The notes beneath the pieces were generated by a model. The model worked only from the letters and a program-made list of their open reading frames with translations. It did not search any database and was not told the DNA's origin. Positions 15,839-24,316 of a DNA stretch of 64,000 bases are shown one piece after another. The position numbers and the translations under genes were made by a program. The stretch covers positions 8,011 through 72,010 of the forward strand of contig JANLFW010000005.1 in the NCBI GenBank assembly GCA_024653305.1, in the 5' to 3' direction. This DNA is from Candidatus Acetothermia bacterium. Lineage in GTDB: Bacteria; Bipolaricaulota; Bipolaricaulia; Bipolaricaulales; Bipolaricaulaceae. The first letter of the stretch is position 1. The number at the start of each line of letters is the position of its first letter.

Positions 15839-17373
15839 ACCTCGCCCCCCACGCCTCGATCCTCGCCATCGCCGTGCCGCTTCTGGGCGGGTTTGCCCTC
15901 CCCCTGTGGGCCAAGCTTCATCGCCGTCTGGGGGAGCTCTGGCTTTTCTTGGTGGGGGCGTTCACCGCGGCGATGGTGGTGCTCCTGGCCGTGCAGGTGT
16001 TCACCGGGGGGATCCAGGTGTACACGCTCGGGGCGTCCTCGCCCGGGGAGACGCTCGCGCCGGGGGGCTTTCCGATCCGGATCATGCTCGTGGTGGATGG
16101 CATGGGGGCGTTCATGGCCCTCATCTCCGCGCTGGTGGCGCCCCTTTCGTTCATCTACGCCTGGCGGTTCCTCACGGAGGAGCAGGGGAAGACCCTCGCC
16201 CTCACCCTGGGGCTGCTTCTGTGGGCGGGGATGTTGGGGATGGTGCTCACCGGGGATCTCTTTAACTTCTTCGTGTTCTTCGAGGTCACGAGCATTGCCG
16301 CCTGCGGGCTCATCGGGTACCGGACGTGGGAGGCGCGGGGGGTGGAAGCCGCGTTCAAGACGATGGTCATGTACACCGCGGGCGGGCTCCTCGTGCTCCT
16401 GGCGGTCGCCGTCCTCTATGGCGAGCACGGGGCCTTGAACCTCGCGTACCTCTCCTCCCGGATCCAAGGGTCGCTCCCGGACCGGATCGCGCTCGGGCTC
16501 CTCCTCGGCGGGCTTCTCATGAAGGTCGGGGCGGTGCCGGCCCACATGTGGGCCCCGGACGCCTATGGTGAGGCCCCGGCCCAGGCGGTGATCCTCCTCG
16601 TGGCCAACACCCAAGTCTCGCTCTACGGCCTCCTGCGGATCCTGTTCACCCTGTTCGGCGGCATCACCAACCCGGCGGTGGGGTGGCTGGTGACGGGCTT
16701 GGGGACGGTGACGCTGGTGGTGGCGGCGCTGATGGCGGTGATCCAGACCGATCTTGGGCGACTGGTCGCCTATGGGGCGGTGTCGCAGATCGGATACATG
16801 CTCCTCGGGGTCGGGGTCGGGTTCACCGTGATCGGGGCCCGACCGGAGTACGGTCTCGTGGCCATGCAGGGCGGCATCTTCCACATGCTCAACGACGCTG
16901 CGGCGATCGGCCTTCTGTTCTTATGCGTGGGGGCGGTGGAGCGGGCCGCCGGCGCCCGCGACCTGCGAGGCCTCGGCGGTCTCGGCCACGATCTCAAGTG
17001 GACGGCGGGGTCCTTCTTGCTTGGGGCTCTGGCCCTGGCCGGGATCCCGCCCCTGAACGGGTTCGCCTCCAAGTTCATGATCTACGAGTCCAGCTTCCGG
17101 CTGTCGCCGATCCTGACCGCGCTGGCGACCTTGGCGTCGATCCTGCTCCTCGCTGTGTTCATCCGCGCGTTCCAGGGGGCGTTCCTCGGGCCTCGCGGGA
17201 AGCCCTCGGAGCCGGAGCCCTTCGGGATGGTCTTGGCCATGGGCGTCCTCGCCCTGGCCGTGCTTGCGCTGGGGCTCGCCCCGGACTTCTTCGTCCGCCA
17301 CCTCGTGGCCCCGGCGGCGGAGGCGCTGTGGCGGGGGCGGGAGCTGTACCTGGCGGCAGTGCTGGGAGGATAG
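15835..17373 (+). CDS. mbhH: Mbh subunit H (MrpD/NuoN-like ion-pumping subunit)
   Basis: A 512-residue antiporter-like subunit with about 14 transmembrane helices. The key charged residues are visible: Glu in NFFVFFEVTSIAACGLIGY (helix 5) and Lys in LLMKVGAVPAHMWAPDAYG (helix 7), plus YGAVSQIGYMLLG with the lysine position replaced, followed by a His-containing GGIFHMLNDA. It is expected to translocate H+ when the hydrogenase oxidises ferredoxin. The ATG at 15835 overlaps the mbhG stop; an earlier in-frame extension lies inside mbhG and is not real. Confidence 0.93.
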   Translation: MNLAPHASILAIAVPLLGGFALPLWAKLHRRLGELWLFLVGAFTAAMVVLLAVQVFTGGIQVYTLGASSPGETLAPGGFPIRIMLVVDGMGAFMALISALVAPLSFIYAWRFLTEEQGKTLALTLGLLLWAGMLGMVLTGDLFNFFVFFEVTSIAACGLIGYRTWEARGVEAAFKTMVMYTAGGLLVLLAVAVLYGEHGALNLAYLSSRIQGSLPDRIALGLLLGGLLMKVGAVPAHMWAPDAYGEAPAQAVILLVANTQVSLYGLLRILFTLFGGITNPAVGWLVTGLGTVTLVVAALMAVIQTDLGRLVAYGAVSQIGYMLLGVGVGFTVIGARPEYGLVAMQGGIFHMLNDAAAIGLLFLCVGAVERAAGARDLRGLGGLGHDLKWTAGSFLLGALALAGIPPLNGFASKFMIYESSFRLSPILTALATLASILLLAVFIRAFQGAFLGPRGKPSEPEPFGMVLAMGVLALAVLALGLAPDFFVRHLVAPAAEALWRGRELYLAAVLGG

Positions 17374-17374
17374 G

Positions 17375-17698
17375 ATGAGGCTTGTCACCGGGGAAGGCTA
17401 CTGGAGCCCGCTTGTGTGGCTGGCGGCGGCGGCCGGGGTGCTGCTCCTCATGGGGCTCCTCTGGTCCCGCGGCCGCCGCGACTGGAAGCGGGACACCGAG
17501 CAGGAGCTCCCGTTCCTGTCCGGTGAGGCGGCCCCGTCCGGGGCGCGCGTCGGCGGCCAGCACCTCTACTGGGGATTTGTGGAAGGATTGCGTCCGTACG
17601 TGGAGCGATTGCGCGCGTTCCATTCCGGGTTCGTAGGGGATTACGTGGCGTGGTTCGTGGTGGTGTTGGCGGTGGCGTTGCTCGTCGCGATGGTGTAG
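17375..17698 (+). CDS. mbhI: Mbh subunit I (linker membrane subunit)
   Basis: A 107-residue protein with a hydrophobic helix near residues 11-28, a charged middle (RGRRDWKRDTEQELPFLSGE) and a C-terminal helix after YVAWFVV. The position and layout match MbhI, which ties the antiporter module to the hydrogenase module. The sequence itself is weakly conserved, so the call rests mainly on operon order. Confidence 0.75.
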   Translation: MRLVTGEGYWSPLVWLAAAAGVLLLMGLLWSRGRRDWKRDTEQELPFLSGEAAPSGARVGGQHLYWGFVEGLRPYVERLRAFHSGFVGDYVAWFVVVLAVALLVAMV

Positions 17699-17706
17699 GA
17701 GGGGAG

Positions 17707-18141
17707 ATGGGGCTTTCCTCGTTCAAGCGGGCGCTGTGGGCCTTCCATGTCGCCACCGGCTCGTGCAACGGCTGCGACATCGAGATCGTGGCTGCCCTCA
17801 CCCCGCGTTACGACGTCGAGCGTTTTGGGATCAAGCTCGTGGGGTCCCCACGCCACGCTGACGTGCTCCTCGTCACCGGGCCGGTGACGCGGATGATGGC
17901 CGGGCGCCTGAAGCGGGTGTACGCCCAGACCCCCGATCCCAAGGTGGTGGTCGTGGTCGGCGGGTGTGGATCCACGTCCGGCGTGTTCTACGAGTCCTAC
18001 AACGTGGTCGGCCCGGTGGACCAGGTGATCCCGGTGGACGTGTACGTGCCCGGGTGCCCGCCCCGGCCGGAGGCGATCATCGACGGCGTCATCAAGGCGG
18101 TGGCCAAGCTGGAGCGCCTGAGCGCGGGGGAGAAGGTATGA
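17707..18141 (+). CDS. mbhJ: Mbh subunit J, [NiFe] hydrogenase small subunit (NuoB-like)
   Basis: A 144-residue NuoB-type protein with the four ligands of the proximal [4Fe-4S] cluster: Cys20 and Cys23 in SCNGCDIE, Cys87 in VGGCGSTSG and Cys117 in VPGCPPRPE. It passes electrons from the MbhN ferredoxin-type subunit to the [NiFe] site in MbhL. It is short, like other group 4 small subunits, and has no signal peptide. GGGGAG precedes the ATG at close distance. Confidence 0.95.
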   Translation: MGLSSFKRALWAFHVATGSCNGCDIEIVAALTPRYDVERFGIKLVGSPRHADVLLVTGPVTRMMAGRLKRVYAQTPDPKVVVVVGGCGSTSGVFYESYNVVGPVDQVIPVDVYVPGCPPRPEAIIDGVIKAVAKLERLSAGEKV

Positions 18142-18662
18142 ACGTTGATCAAGTTCTGAACGTGCTCAAGGCCGCCCTGGGCGAGGGCCTGGCGCACACG
18201 GAGGTCCGCGTGCGCCGAGTCGGCGTCAAGGCCCCCGTCGAGCTCAAGGAGATCTGGGCGGAGATCGACCGAGACGCGATCGTCCCCGCGGTGGCGGCCC
18301 TCAAGGCCCTCGGCCCCGTGCACATGTCCGTCATCTCCGGGCAGGACGCAGGAGAGAGGATCGAGCTCCTCTACCACATCGCCGTCGGCTACGGCACCGA
18401 GGGGGGCGAGGTCATGGTCACGCTCCGCCTCGCGGTGCCCAAGGACGATGCGAGAGTCCCTTCCATCTGTCATCTTATCCCCGGGGCGGAGACGACCGAA
18501 CGGGAGAAGATCGAGTTCCTTGGGGTCGAGTTCGTGGGCATCCCCGACAGCCGTCACGTGTTCCTCCCCGATGATCTTCCGGTGCACCCGTGGCGGAAGG
18601 ACGAACCGGAGATGGGGCGGTTCCTCCGGCGCATGGTGGAATGGGAGGGCAAGGATGGCTGA
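18138..18662 (+). CDS. mbhK: Mbh subunit K (NuoC-like 30 kDa subunit)
   Basis: A 174-residue NuoC/30-kDa homologue with the C-terminal signature FLGVEFVGIPDSRHVFLPDD, a variant of the complex I GxxFxGHPxLxxILLPED segment. It is a scaffold contacting MbhL. As in Thermococcales it is separate from the large subunit, not fused as in some Ech/Hyc systems. Confidence 0.9.
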   Translation: MNVDQVLNVLKAALGEGLAHTEVRVRRVGVKAPVELKEIWAEIDRDAIVPAVAALKALGPVHMSVISGQDAGERIELLYHIAVGYGTEGGEVMVTLRLAVPKDDARVPSICHLIPGAETTEREKIEFLGVEFVGIPDSRHVFLPDDLPVHPWRKDEPEMGRFLRRMVEWEGKDG

Positions 18663-19890
18663 GGCCGAGAACACGTTCCGCATCCCGATCGGGCCGATCC
18701 ACCCCGCGCTCAAGGAGCCGGTCCGGCTCTCGTTCCAGGTCGAAGGGGAGCGGATCGTCGGGGTGGACATCCGCACCGGGTTTGCCCACCGCGGGATCGA
18801 GTACATGGGGATGCGCCGCAATCTGATCCAGGTCCTGTATCTCGCGGAGCGGATCTGCGGTATCTGCTCCGTCGCTCACCCGATCGCCCTCACCCAAGCC
18901 GTGGAGCAGGCAGCGGGGATCGAGGTTCCACCCCGCTCCCAGTACATCCGGGTGATCATCTCGGAGCTCGAGCGCATCCACTCCCACCTCCTGTGGGCAG
19001 GGGTGGCCGCCCACGAGCTCGGGTTCGACACCCTCCTCCACCTCACCTGGAAGGTGCGGGAGAAGGTCCTCGACATCCTGGAGGAGCTCACCGGGAACCG
19101 CATCGACTACGCGATCCCCATCTACGGCGGGGTGCGGCGGGACATCGCCCCGGACCAGTACCCCAAGGTCCAGGGCACGATCCGCTACTACCGGGGGCTT
19201 TTGGACGAGCTTTTGGACACGTTCCTACGCGACCCGTCGGTGGAAGCCCGCACCCGCGGGGTGGGGGTACTGGAACCAGAGGAGGCCGATGCCCTGTGTG
19301 CGGTCGGCCCCACCGCCCGCGCGTCGGGCCTAGCCAAGGATGTGCGCCAGGACCGGCCGTACCTCGCCTACGGCGAGCTCGGGGTCAAGGCGATCACCCC
19401 CCGCGACTGGGGCCTTGTGCCCCGCGGGGATGTGTACGACAAGATCGTGGTTCGGCTCCTCGAGGTCGGGCAGTCCTTGGGCCTGATCGAGCGGGCGCTC
19501 CTGGAGATGCCGGACGGGGAGATCACCTCATTCCCCAAGATCCCGGCTCTCCTTGCCCACCTCAAGAAGGCCCAAGGGGAAGGCCTGGGCTGGCACGAGG
19601 CGCCGCGGGGGGAGGTCATCCACTACGTGCGCCTGGAGGCGGGGGTCGAGGAGCCGGTGGTGTGGAAGGTCAAGGCCCCCACCTATTCGAACTTGATGAG
19701 CTGGAAGCCGATGTTCGAGGGCCAGGAGATCGCGGACATCCCGATCATCGCCGCCTCGATCGACCCCTGCATCTGCTGCATGGACCGCGTGCACATCGTG
19801 CGGGGCGAGGATGAGACTGGGATGGCCATGGAAGAGCTCCTTCGGCTGTCGCGGGCGAAGACCCAGAGGATACTGACGGGGAATGGGTGA
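18655..19890 (+). CDS. mbhL: Mbh subunit L, [NiFe] hydrogenase large subunit
   Basis: A 411-residue group 4 large subunit (NuoD-like). All four nickel-iron ligands are present: Cys68 and Cys71 in RICGICSVAH, Cys372 and Cys375 in DPCICCMDR. This separates it from Mbx/Mbs-type sulfur reductases and from complex I, which lack part of the set. It reduces protons to H2. After Arg378 there is a 33-residue extension, as in HycE-type subunits whose tail is removed after nickel insertion; no protease gene is seen in the window. An additional cysteine, Cys374, sits inside the second motif. The start at 18655 overlaps mbhK; the longer frame is spurious. Confidence 0.96.
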   Translation: MAEAENTFRIPIGPIHPALKEPVRLSFQVEGERIVGVDIRTGFAHRGIEYMGMRRNLIQVLYLAERICGICSVAHPIALTQAVEQAAGIEVPPRSQYIRVIISELERIHSHLLWAGVAAHELGFDTLLHLTWKVREKVLDILEELTGNRIDYAIPIYGGVRRDIAPDQYPKVQGTIRYYRGLLDELLDTFLRDPSVEARTRGVGVLEPEEADALCAVGPTARASGLAKDVRQDRPYLAYGELGVKAITPRDWGLVPRGDVYDKIVVRLLEVGQSLGLIERALLEMPDGEITSFPKIPALLAHLKKAQGEGLGWHEAPRGEVIHYVRLEAGVEEPVVWKVKAPTYSNLMSWKPMFEGQEIADIPIIAASIDPCICCMDRVHIVRGEDETGMAMEELLRLSRAKTQRILTGNG

Positions 19891-19931
19891 TGTGTGTTTC
19901 TAGGGCTCGTCACGCGTCACGGGGGTGATGG

Positions 19932-20924
19932 ATGAGCGGCTGGCATCTCGTCTGGCAGGCGGCAGCGGTGATGGTCGGCAGCGGCGTGGTGGGCCTGGTC
20001 TACAAGGGCCTCGATCGCAAGCTCGCCGCCCGGATGCAGGCCAGAGTCGGCCCTCCGCTCCGGCAGCCGTTCCTCGACCTCGGGAAGCTCCTGATGAAGG
20101 AGACGGTGGTCCCGCGGGACGCGGTGGGGTGGCTGTTCCGGGCGATGCCGTTCCTGGCGGCCGTGGCCTCGTTCACCACCCTCCTCTACCTCCCCTTGGG
20201 GCCGTTCCCCCCGATCCTCCGCGGGTACGGGGACGCGGTGCTGGTCCTGTACCTCCTGGCGGTGCCGGCGTTGGCGATGGCCCTGGGCGGGTTCGCGTCC
20301 GGATCGCCCCTGGCCACGGTGGGCGGGCAGCGGGAGATCGTGATGCTCATGTCCTATGAGTTCCCGCTCGCGGTGGCGCTCGTCGGGGTGGTGTGGCGGC
20401 TCAGGGCCCTGGAGGTGGGACCGGCGTTCTCGCTGGCCACCATCTCCGCGAACCCGTTGTGGACAGCGGTGGGGCCGCTCGGGGTGTTCGGGCTGGCCAT
20501 CCTCCTCGGATGCCTGTTGGTGGTGACCCCGGCTGAGCTCTCCAAAATCCCGTTCGACATCCCCGAGGCGGAGACGGAAATCGCCGGGGGGCTGATGGTG
20601 GAGTACTCCGGGACCTACCTCGCCCTGTTCTACCTCGCCGACGCGGTGAAGACGGTGGCGATGGCGGCGCTGGTGGTGGCCTTGTTCATCCCGTACGGGA
20701 TCGCCGCGCCGCTCGGGGTCAAGGGCGTGGGCGGGCAGGTGCTCGACGTCGCGTTCTTCCTCGTCAAGGCGTTCGTGGTGATGTTCGCCGCGGCGACCAC
20801 GGTGCGGGTGGCGATGGCCCGGTTCAAGGTGGATCAGGTGGTCCGCGGGTTCTGGCTTCAGATCACGGCGGGGGCCGTGGTCGGGTTGGTGCTGCTCGTG
20901 CTGGACAAGGCGGTGATGGGATGA
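19932..20924 (+). CDS. mbhM: Mbh subunit M (NuoH-like membrane anchor)
   Basis: A 330-residue NuoH/complex I subunit 1 homologue with about eight transmembrane helices. Family signatures are [29 protein letters not shown] and [20 protein letters not shown]. It anchors the hydrogenase module and connects redox chemistry to ion movement. A 41-bp gap before it is the longest within the operon and holds no clear promoter. Confidence 0.95.
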   Translation: MSGWHLVWQAAAVMVGSGVVGLVYKGLDRKLAARMQARVGPPLRQPFLDLGKLLMKETVVPRDAVGWLFRAMPFLAAVASFTTLLYLPLGPFPPILRGYGDAVLVLYLLAVPALAMALGGFASGSPLATVGGQREIVMLMSYEFPLAVALVGVVWRLRALEVGPAFSLATISANPLWTAVGPLGVFGLAILLGCLLVVTPAELSKIPFDIPEAETEIAGGLMVEYSGTYLALFYLADAVKTVAMAALVVALFIPYGIAAPLGVKGVGGQVLDVAFFLVKAFVVMFAAATTVRVAMARFKVDQVVRGFWLQITAGAVVGLVLLVLDKAVMG

Positions 20925-21313
20925 TCCTGAAGACCCTGTTCAGCCAGCTCTTCACGCGCCCGGCGACCAACCGGTTCCCGGCCAAGTACATGCCCAAGTC
21001 GGTGACCAGGTTCCTGGAAAAGATCCGGTCGGGCAAGGCCAAGCTCGTGCCACCGGTCCCGGTGCCGCCCCGGTTCCGGGGGCGGATCGCCTACGACCAC
21101 GACAAGTGCATCGGATGCCAGCTGTGCATCCGGGTGTGCCCGGCCAAGGTGATCCAGTTCCGTCCCGAGGTGAAGAAGATCCGCATGCACGTGGCCCGGT
21201 GCACGTTCTGCGCCCAGTGCGTGGACGCGTGCCCGGTGGGCGCCCTGGCCCTGAGCCATGCGTTCTTGCTTGCCGACCCCGACCGGTCGGCGGATTCCCT
21301 GACCGTCGAGTAG
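20921..21313 (+). CDS. mbhN: Mbh subunit N, 2x[4Fe-4S] ferredoxin-type (NuoI-like)
   Basis: A 130-residue NuoI-like protein with two complete [4Fe-4S] motifs, [12 protein letters not shown] and [12 protein letters not shown]. It probably takes electrons from reduced ferredoxin and relays them to MbhJ. An amphipathic N-terminal stretch of about 45 residues may bind the membrane arm. It is the last gene of the operon and is followed by inverted repeats. Confidence 0.95.
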   Translation: MILKTLFSQLFTRPATNRFPAKYMPKSVTRFLEKIRSGKAKLVPPVPVPPRFRGRIAYDHDKCIGCQLCIRVCPAKVIQFRPEVKKIRMHVARCTFCAQCVDACPVGALALSHAFLLADPDRSADSLTVE

Positions 21314-21338
21314 CCCTCCGCCGCTCTCCCCAAGAATG

Positions 21339-21371
21339 GCGGGGAGCAGGGCTGGGAACCCCGCTCCCCGC
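21339..21371. terminator. Inverted repeat ending the mbh operon
   Basis: A perfect 9-bp stem GCGGGGAGC (21339-21347) with GCTCCCCGC (21363-21371); the 15-nt loop can pair further (GGG/CCC). A second smaller inverted repeat CCGCCG/CGGCGG with a TTTT-containing loop follows near 21380. It sits between two convergent genes and may act in both directions. No long T-run is present. Confidence 0.5.
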
Positions 21372-21410
21372 ACTGGGCCGCCGTTTTCGCGGCGGGTGGG
21401 GTGGGTCAGT

Positions 21411-22124
21411 TCAGGAACCCGCCTGGCTCAACTTGGCCTCCAGGGCTTCCTGGAGGTCCGGGAGGTGGACGATGAGCCACGGCAGGAACATCCGGCCCTC
21501 GGCCCCGGGCGTGCCCATCATCCCCATTGGGCCGCGCTGCATCGTCATCGGCCGCTGCTGCCGCGTCATCGGGCACGCCGGTTGCTGCGGGAACGGGTGC
21601 CGCCCCTGCGGCCACGGCTGCACCATCGGGCGGAGCGGAGACATAGGCGTCATCGGCATCGTCTGCTGTCGCTCCCGGAACTGCTGGAGGAACGGCCGCA
21701 ACCGAAGCCCGCCCTCGGAGAGGAGCCCCAGGCCATCGCGCAGGCGCTCCCACTGGCGGACGGTGAGGATCCCCTTAATCCCGTCCAGCGCCTTGTCGGC
21801 AAACGCCTGCACCAGCTCCCTTTCCCAGGCCAAAAACTCCTGCAGCAATCCCTTGAGCTCCTCCGGGGTGCCCTGGAACGCGATCAGCTTCTCCTTGAGC
21901 ACGTCTTTCCCCGCCAGGATCTCGTCGCGCAGGGGCATGAGCTCCTGGGTGAGCGCGACGAGGGCCTTCATTTGGTCCTGGGAGAGCTCCAGTGCGTTGA
22001 TCACCACCAACGCCCCGATCCCTTCCCCGCACGTCCCGAGCCGGCCACCCCCGGCAACGGACGCCAACCCCCCCACGGCCACCACCCCGGCCAAGCCCAC
22101 CGCGATCCACGCCTTTTTCGTCAT
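21411..22124 (-). CDS. Exported LTXXQ/Spy-like protein with Met-rich tail
   Basis: A 237-residue protein. Residues 1-25 form a signal peptide (KKAW then hydrophobic). Residues 45-150 are helical and contain ALELSQDQMKALVAL, a version of the LTxxQ motif of Spy/CpxP periplasmic chaperones, repeated more weakly at GILTVRQWERLRDGL. Residues about 155-205 are rich in Met, Pro and Gln (MPMTPMSPLRPM, MTMQRGPMGMM). Such Met clusters often bind Cu(I) or other soft metals. ATG at 22124 is chosen because AGGGGGGA lies 6 nt upstream. It converges with the mbh operon. A function in envelope stress or metal handling is inference. Confidence 0.6.
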   Translation of the reverse strand: MTKKAWIAVGLAGVVAVGGLASVAGGGRLGTCGEGIGALVVINALELSQDQMKALVALTQELMPLRDEILAGKDVLKEKLIAFQGTPEELKGLLQEFLAWERELVQAFADKALDGIKGILTVRQWERLRDGLGLLSEGGLRLRPFLQQFRERQQTMPMTPMSPLRPMVQPWPQGRHPFPQQPACPMTRQQRPMTMQRGPMGMMGTPGAEGRMFLPWLIVHLPDLQEALEAKLSQAGS

Positions 22125-22210
22125 CGGCAATCCCCCCTTCAGTCCGTACAGAACTCCCGTAAAACGGTAAGGATGGGGTGTGTATTCAGGGTGAAGGAAG
22201 CGTGGAGATG

Positions 22211-22569
22211 CTATGGAGCCACGACCTCGTGCCGGGCATCCCAGAGGAGCTCCCCCCGTGGGTAGACGCGCAGGTGCCAGCGCCCGGGGGCTAGGCCCTC
22301 GATGCGCCCCCGTAGGGGAGAGGGATGGCTCCCATCCAGTCTATCTATGCGGCATGGCCGCCCTCCACGCGTTTCGGTGTTTGCCGGGACCTCCTTCCGA
22401 GACGGCTCGCCAGCTGCTTCGCCCCTTCCGCCGAGCGCCAACAGGTTTGTCGACCACGGCCTGCGGGGGCTTCTGGCCCCCATGCCGCCTTTCGCCGCGG
22501 CAGCTCGTCGGGGACGAAGATCCGCACCTTGTGCACGCCCCGGAAGAGAAAGGTGCCGCCCAGGTACAC
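22211..22569 (-). pseudogene. Possible decayed ORF, frame-shifted
   Basis: Two protein-like stretches lie in different minus-strand frames. The upstream one, from GTG 22569, reads VYLGGTFLFRGVHKVRIFVP and then degenerates into an Arg-rich frame. The downstream one ends at 22211 with GLAPGRWHLRVYPRGELLWD, which resembles the end of a beta-sandwich or T9SS/FlgD-type domain. Neither frame alone gives a sensible protein. The most economical reading is a short exported-protein gene broken by at least one frameshift. No family is recognised. Confidence 0.35.
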
Positions 22570-22682
22570 TGCGGAACACTCCTCGGCCAGGGGGCGATCC
22601 CCCCACGCCTCGCCCTTGCCCTTTGAACGCTGGTCGAGGCGCGCCCTTGGCCGTTGCCTGCGCTTGGGGTAAACTCGATTCG

Positions 22683-23229
22683 ATGTCCATAGAGCTGCAC
22701 GTCATCGTCCCCGTGTCCACCGATCGCTGGAACGAAGGCGTGCGCCAGCTGTGCCAGGCCGCCGCCGATCGGGACACGGCGGTGAACGTGGTCCACCTCG
22801 CCCACGGCCCGGAGTCCATCGAGTGCACGTACGACGAGGCGCTGGTCGCGCCTTACGTGATCGAGGCCGTGGCCGCCGCCGAGCGGGCGGGCGCCGACGG
22901 GGTAATCGTGTACTGCTTCGGCAACCCCGCGGTGGACGGGGCTCGGGAGGCGGTCTCCATCCCCGTCGTCGGGCTAGGCGAGGCTGCTGAGGTGGTCGCC
23001 TTCCTCCTGGGCGACCGGAGGGCGGGAGCTTGTCGCCCGTGGGGCTCAGGTCGTGATCCTAGGCTGCGGGTCACTGCTGGGGGTGGCGGATGAGCTGCGA
23101 CGGGGACTGGGGATTCCGGTGGTCGTACCAGCGGTGGCGGCGGTGAAGCTGGCCGAGGCGTACGTAAAGATGGGCATCGCTCACAGCAAAGCCGCCTATC
23201 CTCCTCCCCCGCCCAAGATCTGGCGCTGA
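22683..23229 (+). pseudogene. Asp/Glu/hydantoin racemase pseudogene (internal deletion plus frameshift)
   Basis: From ATG 22683 the frame encodes a racemase N-terminal half with the first catalytic cysteine in VIVYCFGNPAVDGAREAV and IPVVGLGEAAEVV. At about 23018 it runs into a nonsense tail ending at 23093. The C-terminal half continues in another frame: RELVARGAQVVILGCGSLLG, containing the second catalytic cysteine, then GIPVVVPAVAAVKLAEAYV to a stop at 23227-23229. Compared with the intact racemase at 31.8-32.4 kb, about 45-60 residues between the halves are missing. Deletion and frameshift together should make it non-functional. It lies just before the M29 aminopeptidase genes and was probably the first gene of that set. 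Confidence 0.8.
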
Positions 23230-23252
23230 ACACAAGCACGGGAGGCAGACCA

Positions 23253-24305
23253 ATGGAGATCGACGCGGAGACCATCCGTCCGGGAGTGGTGGGCATGCTG
23301 CGCGTGAACCTCGGAGTCCAGGCCGGGGAGTCCGTGCTCGTGGTAACTGACGTGCCGACGCCCGAGCAGTGGGGAGAGTGGCCTGTATCGCAGCTTGAGG
23401 AGGCGTTCCGGCGGGCGGCGTTGGCTCGCCGGGTGGCGGAGATCGCCGCCGAAGAGCTGCCGGCCTGTGCGGTGGGTTTCCTGGCCTACCCGGCCACCGG
23501 ACGCTCGGGGAGCGAGCCCGGCGATGAGGTGGCAGCAAGGCTGCGGGAAGCGAACGTGGTGGTGGCCATCACCTCCTTTTCCCTCAGCCATACCCACGCC
23601 CGAGAGGGCGCATGCCGGGCGGGGGCACGGGTGGCGAGCATGCCCCGCTTCCTGCCGGAGATGTTCTACCCGGACGGTCCGTTGGCCGTGGACTACCGCC
23701 GCATCGCGCAGGAGACGGCGCGGATCGCCGCCTGCCTCACCGGTGCCCGCGTGGCCACGGTCCGGTCTCCCGCGGGTACGGACCTCGAATTCAGCCTGGA
23801 GGGGCGGGAGGGGCGGGTGGACGACGGTCTGTACCTTCGCCCCGGCATGTGGGGGAACCTGCCCGGGGGCGAGGCGTACATCGCCCCGGTGGAGGGGACG
23901 GCGGAGGGGGTGCTGGTCGTGGAGCCGGGTTGGCATCACCGCCTCGTCGAGCCGATGCGCCTGGTGTTCTCCGGCGGCGCGGTGGTCGCCGTGGACGGCG
24001 GCGGGGAGGTGGGGGAACGCCTACGGGGCTTGCTGGGCCTGGGAGGCCGTCGACCCACCGCAGAAGAGCGGGCCCGGCGCCACCTGGCCGAGCTGGGGGT
24101 GGGGACGAACCCCAACGCGCGGCGCACGGACATCACCCTGGAGGCGGAGAAGATCAAGGGCACCGTGCACGTGGCCATTGGGGACAACGCACACATGGGC
24201 GGGGTCAACGTGGCCGACTATCACGCCGACCTCGTCGTCCCCCGGGCCACATTGCTCCTCGATGGGCAGACGGTCATGGACGAGGGGCGGTGGACGTTCG
24301 GCTGA
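23253..24305 (+). CDS. M29-type aminopeptidase-like protein (first copy)
   Basis: A 350-residue protein resembling thermophilic M29 aminopeptidases (AmpS/AmpT). Supporting features are the Gly/Glu segment NLPGGEAYIAPVEGTAEG, the ELGVGTNPNA stretch and the C-terminal metal-binding region GDNAHMGGVNVADYHADLVV with an HxD pair. These place Glu, His and Asp residues where the family binds two metal ions. There is no signal peptide, so action on imported peptides in the cytoplasm is likely. It starts 23 nt after the racemase pseudogene and is followed closely by a second related gene. Specificity is unknown. Confidence 0.75.
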   Translation: MEIDAETIRPGVVGMLRVNLGVQAGESVLVVTDVPTPEQWGEWPVSQLEEAFRRAALARRVAEIAAEELPACAVGFLAYPATGRSGSEPGDEVAARLREANVVVAITSFSLSHTHAREGACRAGARVASMPRFLPEMFYPDGPLAVDYRRIAQETARIAACLTGARVATVRSPAGTDLEFSLEGREGRVDDGLYLRPGMWGNLPGGEAYIAPVEGTAEGVLVVEPGWHHRLVEPMRLVFSGGAVVAVDGGGEVGERLRGLLGLGGRRPTAEERARRHLAELGVGTNPNARRTDITLEAEKIKGTVHVAIGDNAHMGGVNVADYHADLVVPRATLLLDGQTVMDEGRWTFG

Positions 24306-24316
24306 TAAGGGGGGAG

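Noticed and set aside
18655-19890. Sulfur reductase Mbx/Mbs or complex I instead of a hydrogenase
   Set aside because: All four [NiFe] cysteine ligands are present in MbhL, and the antiporter module has the Mbh gene order with a single MrpD-like subunit.
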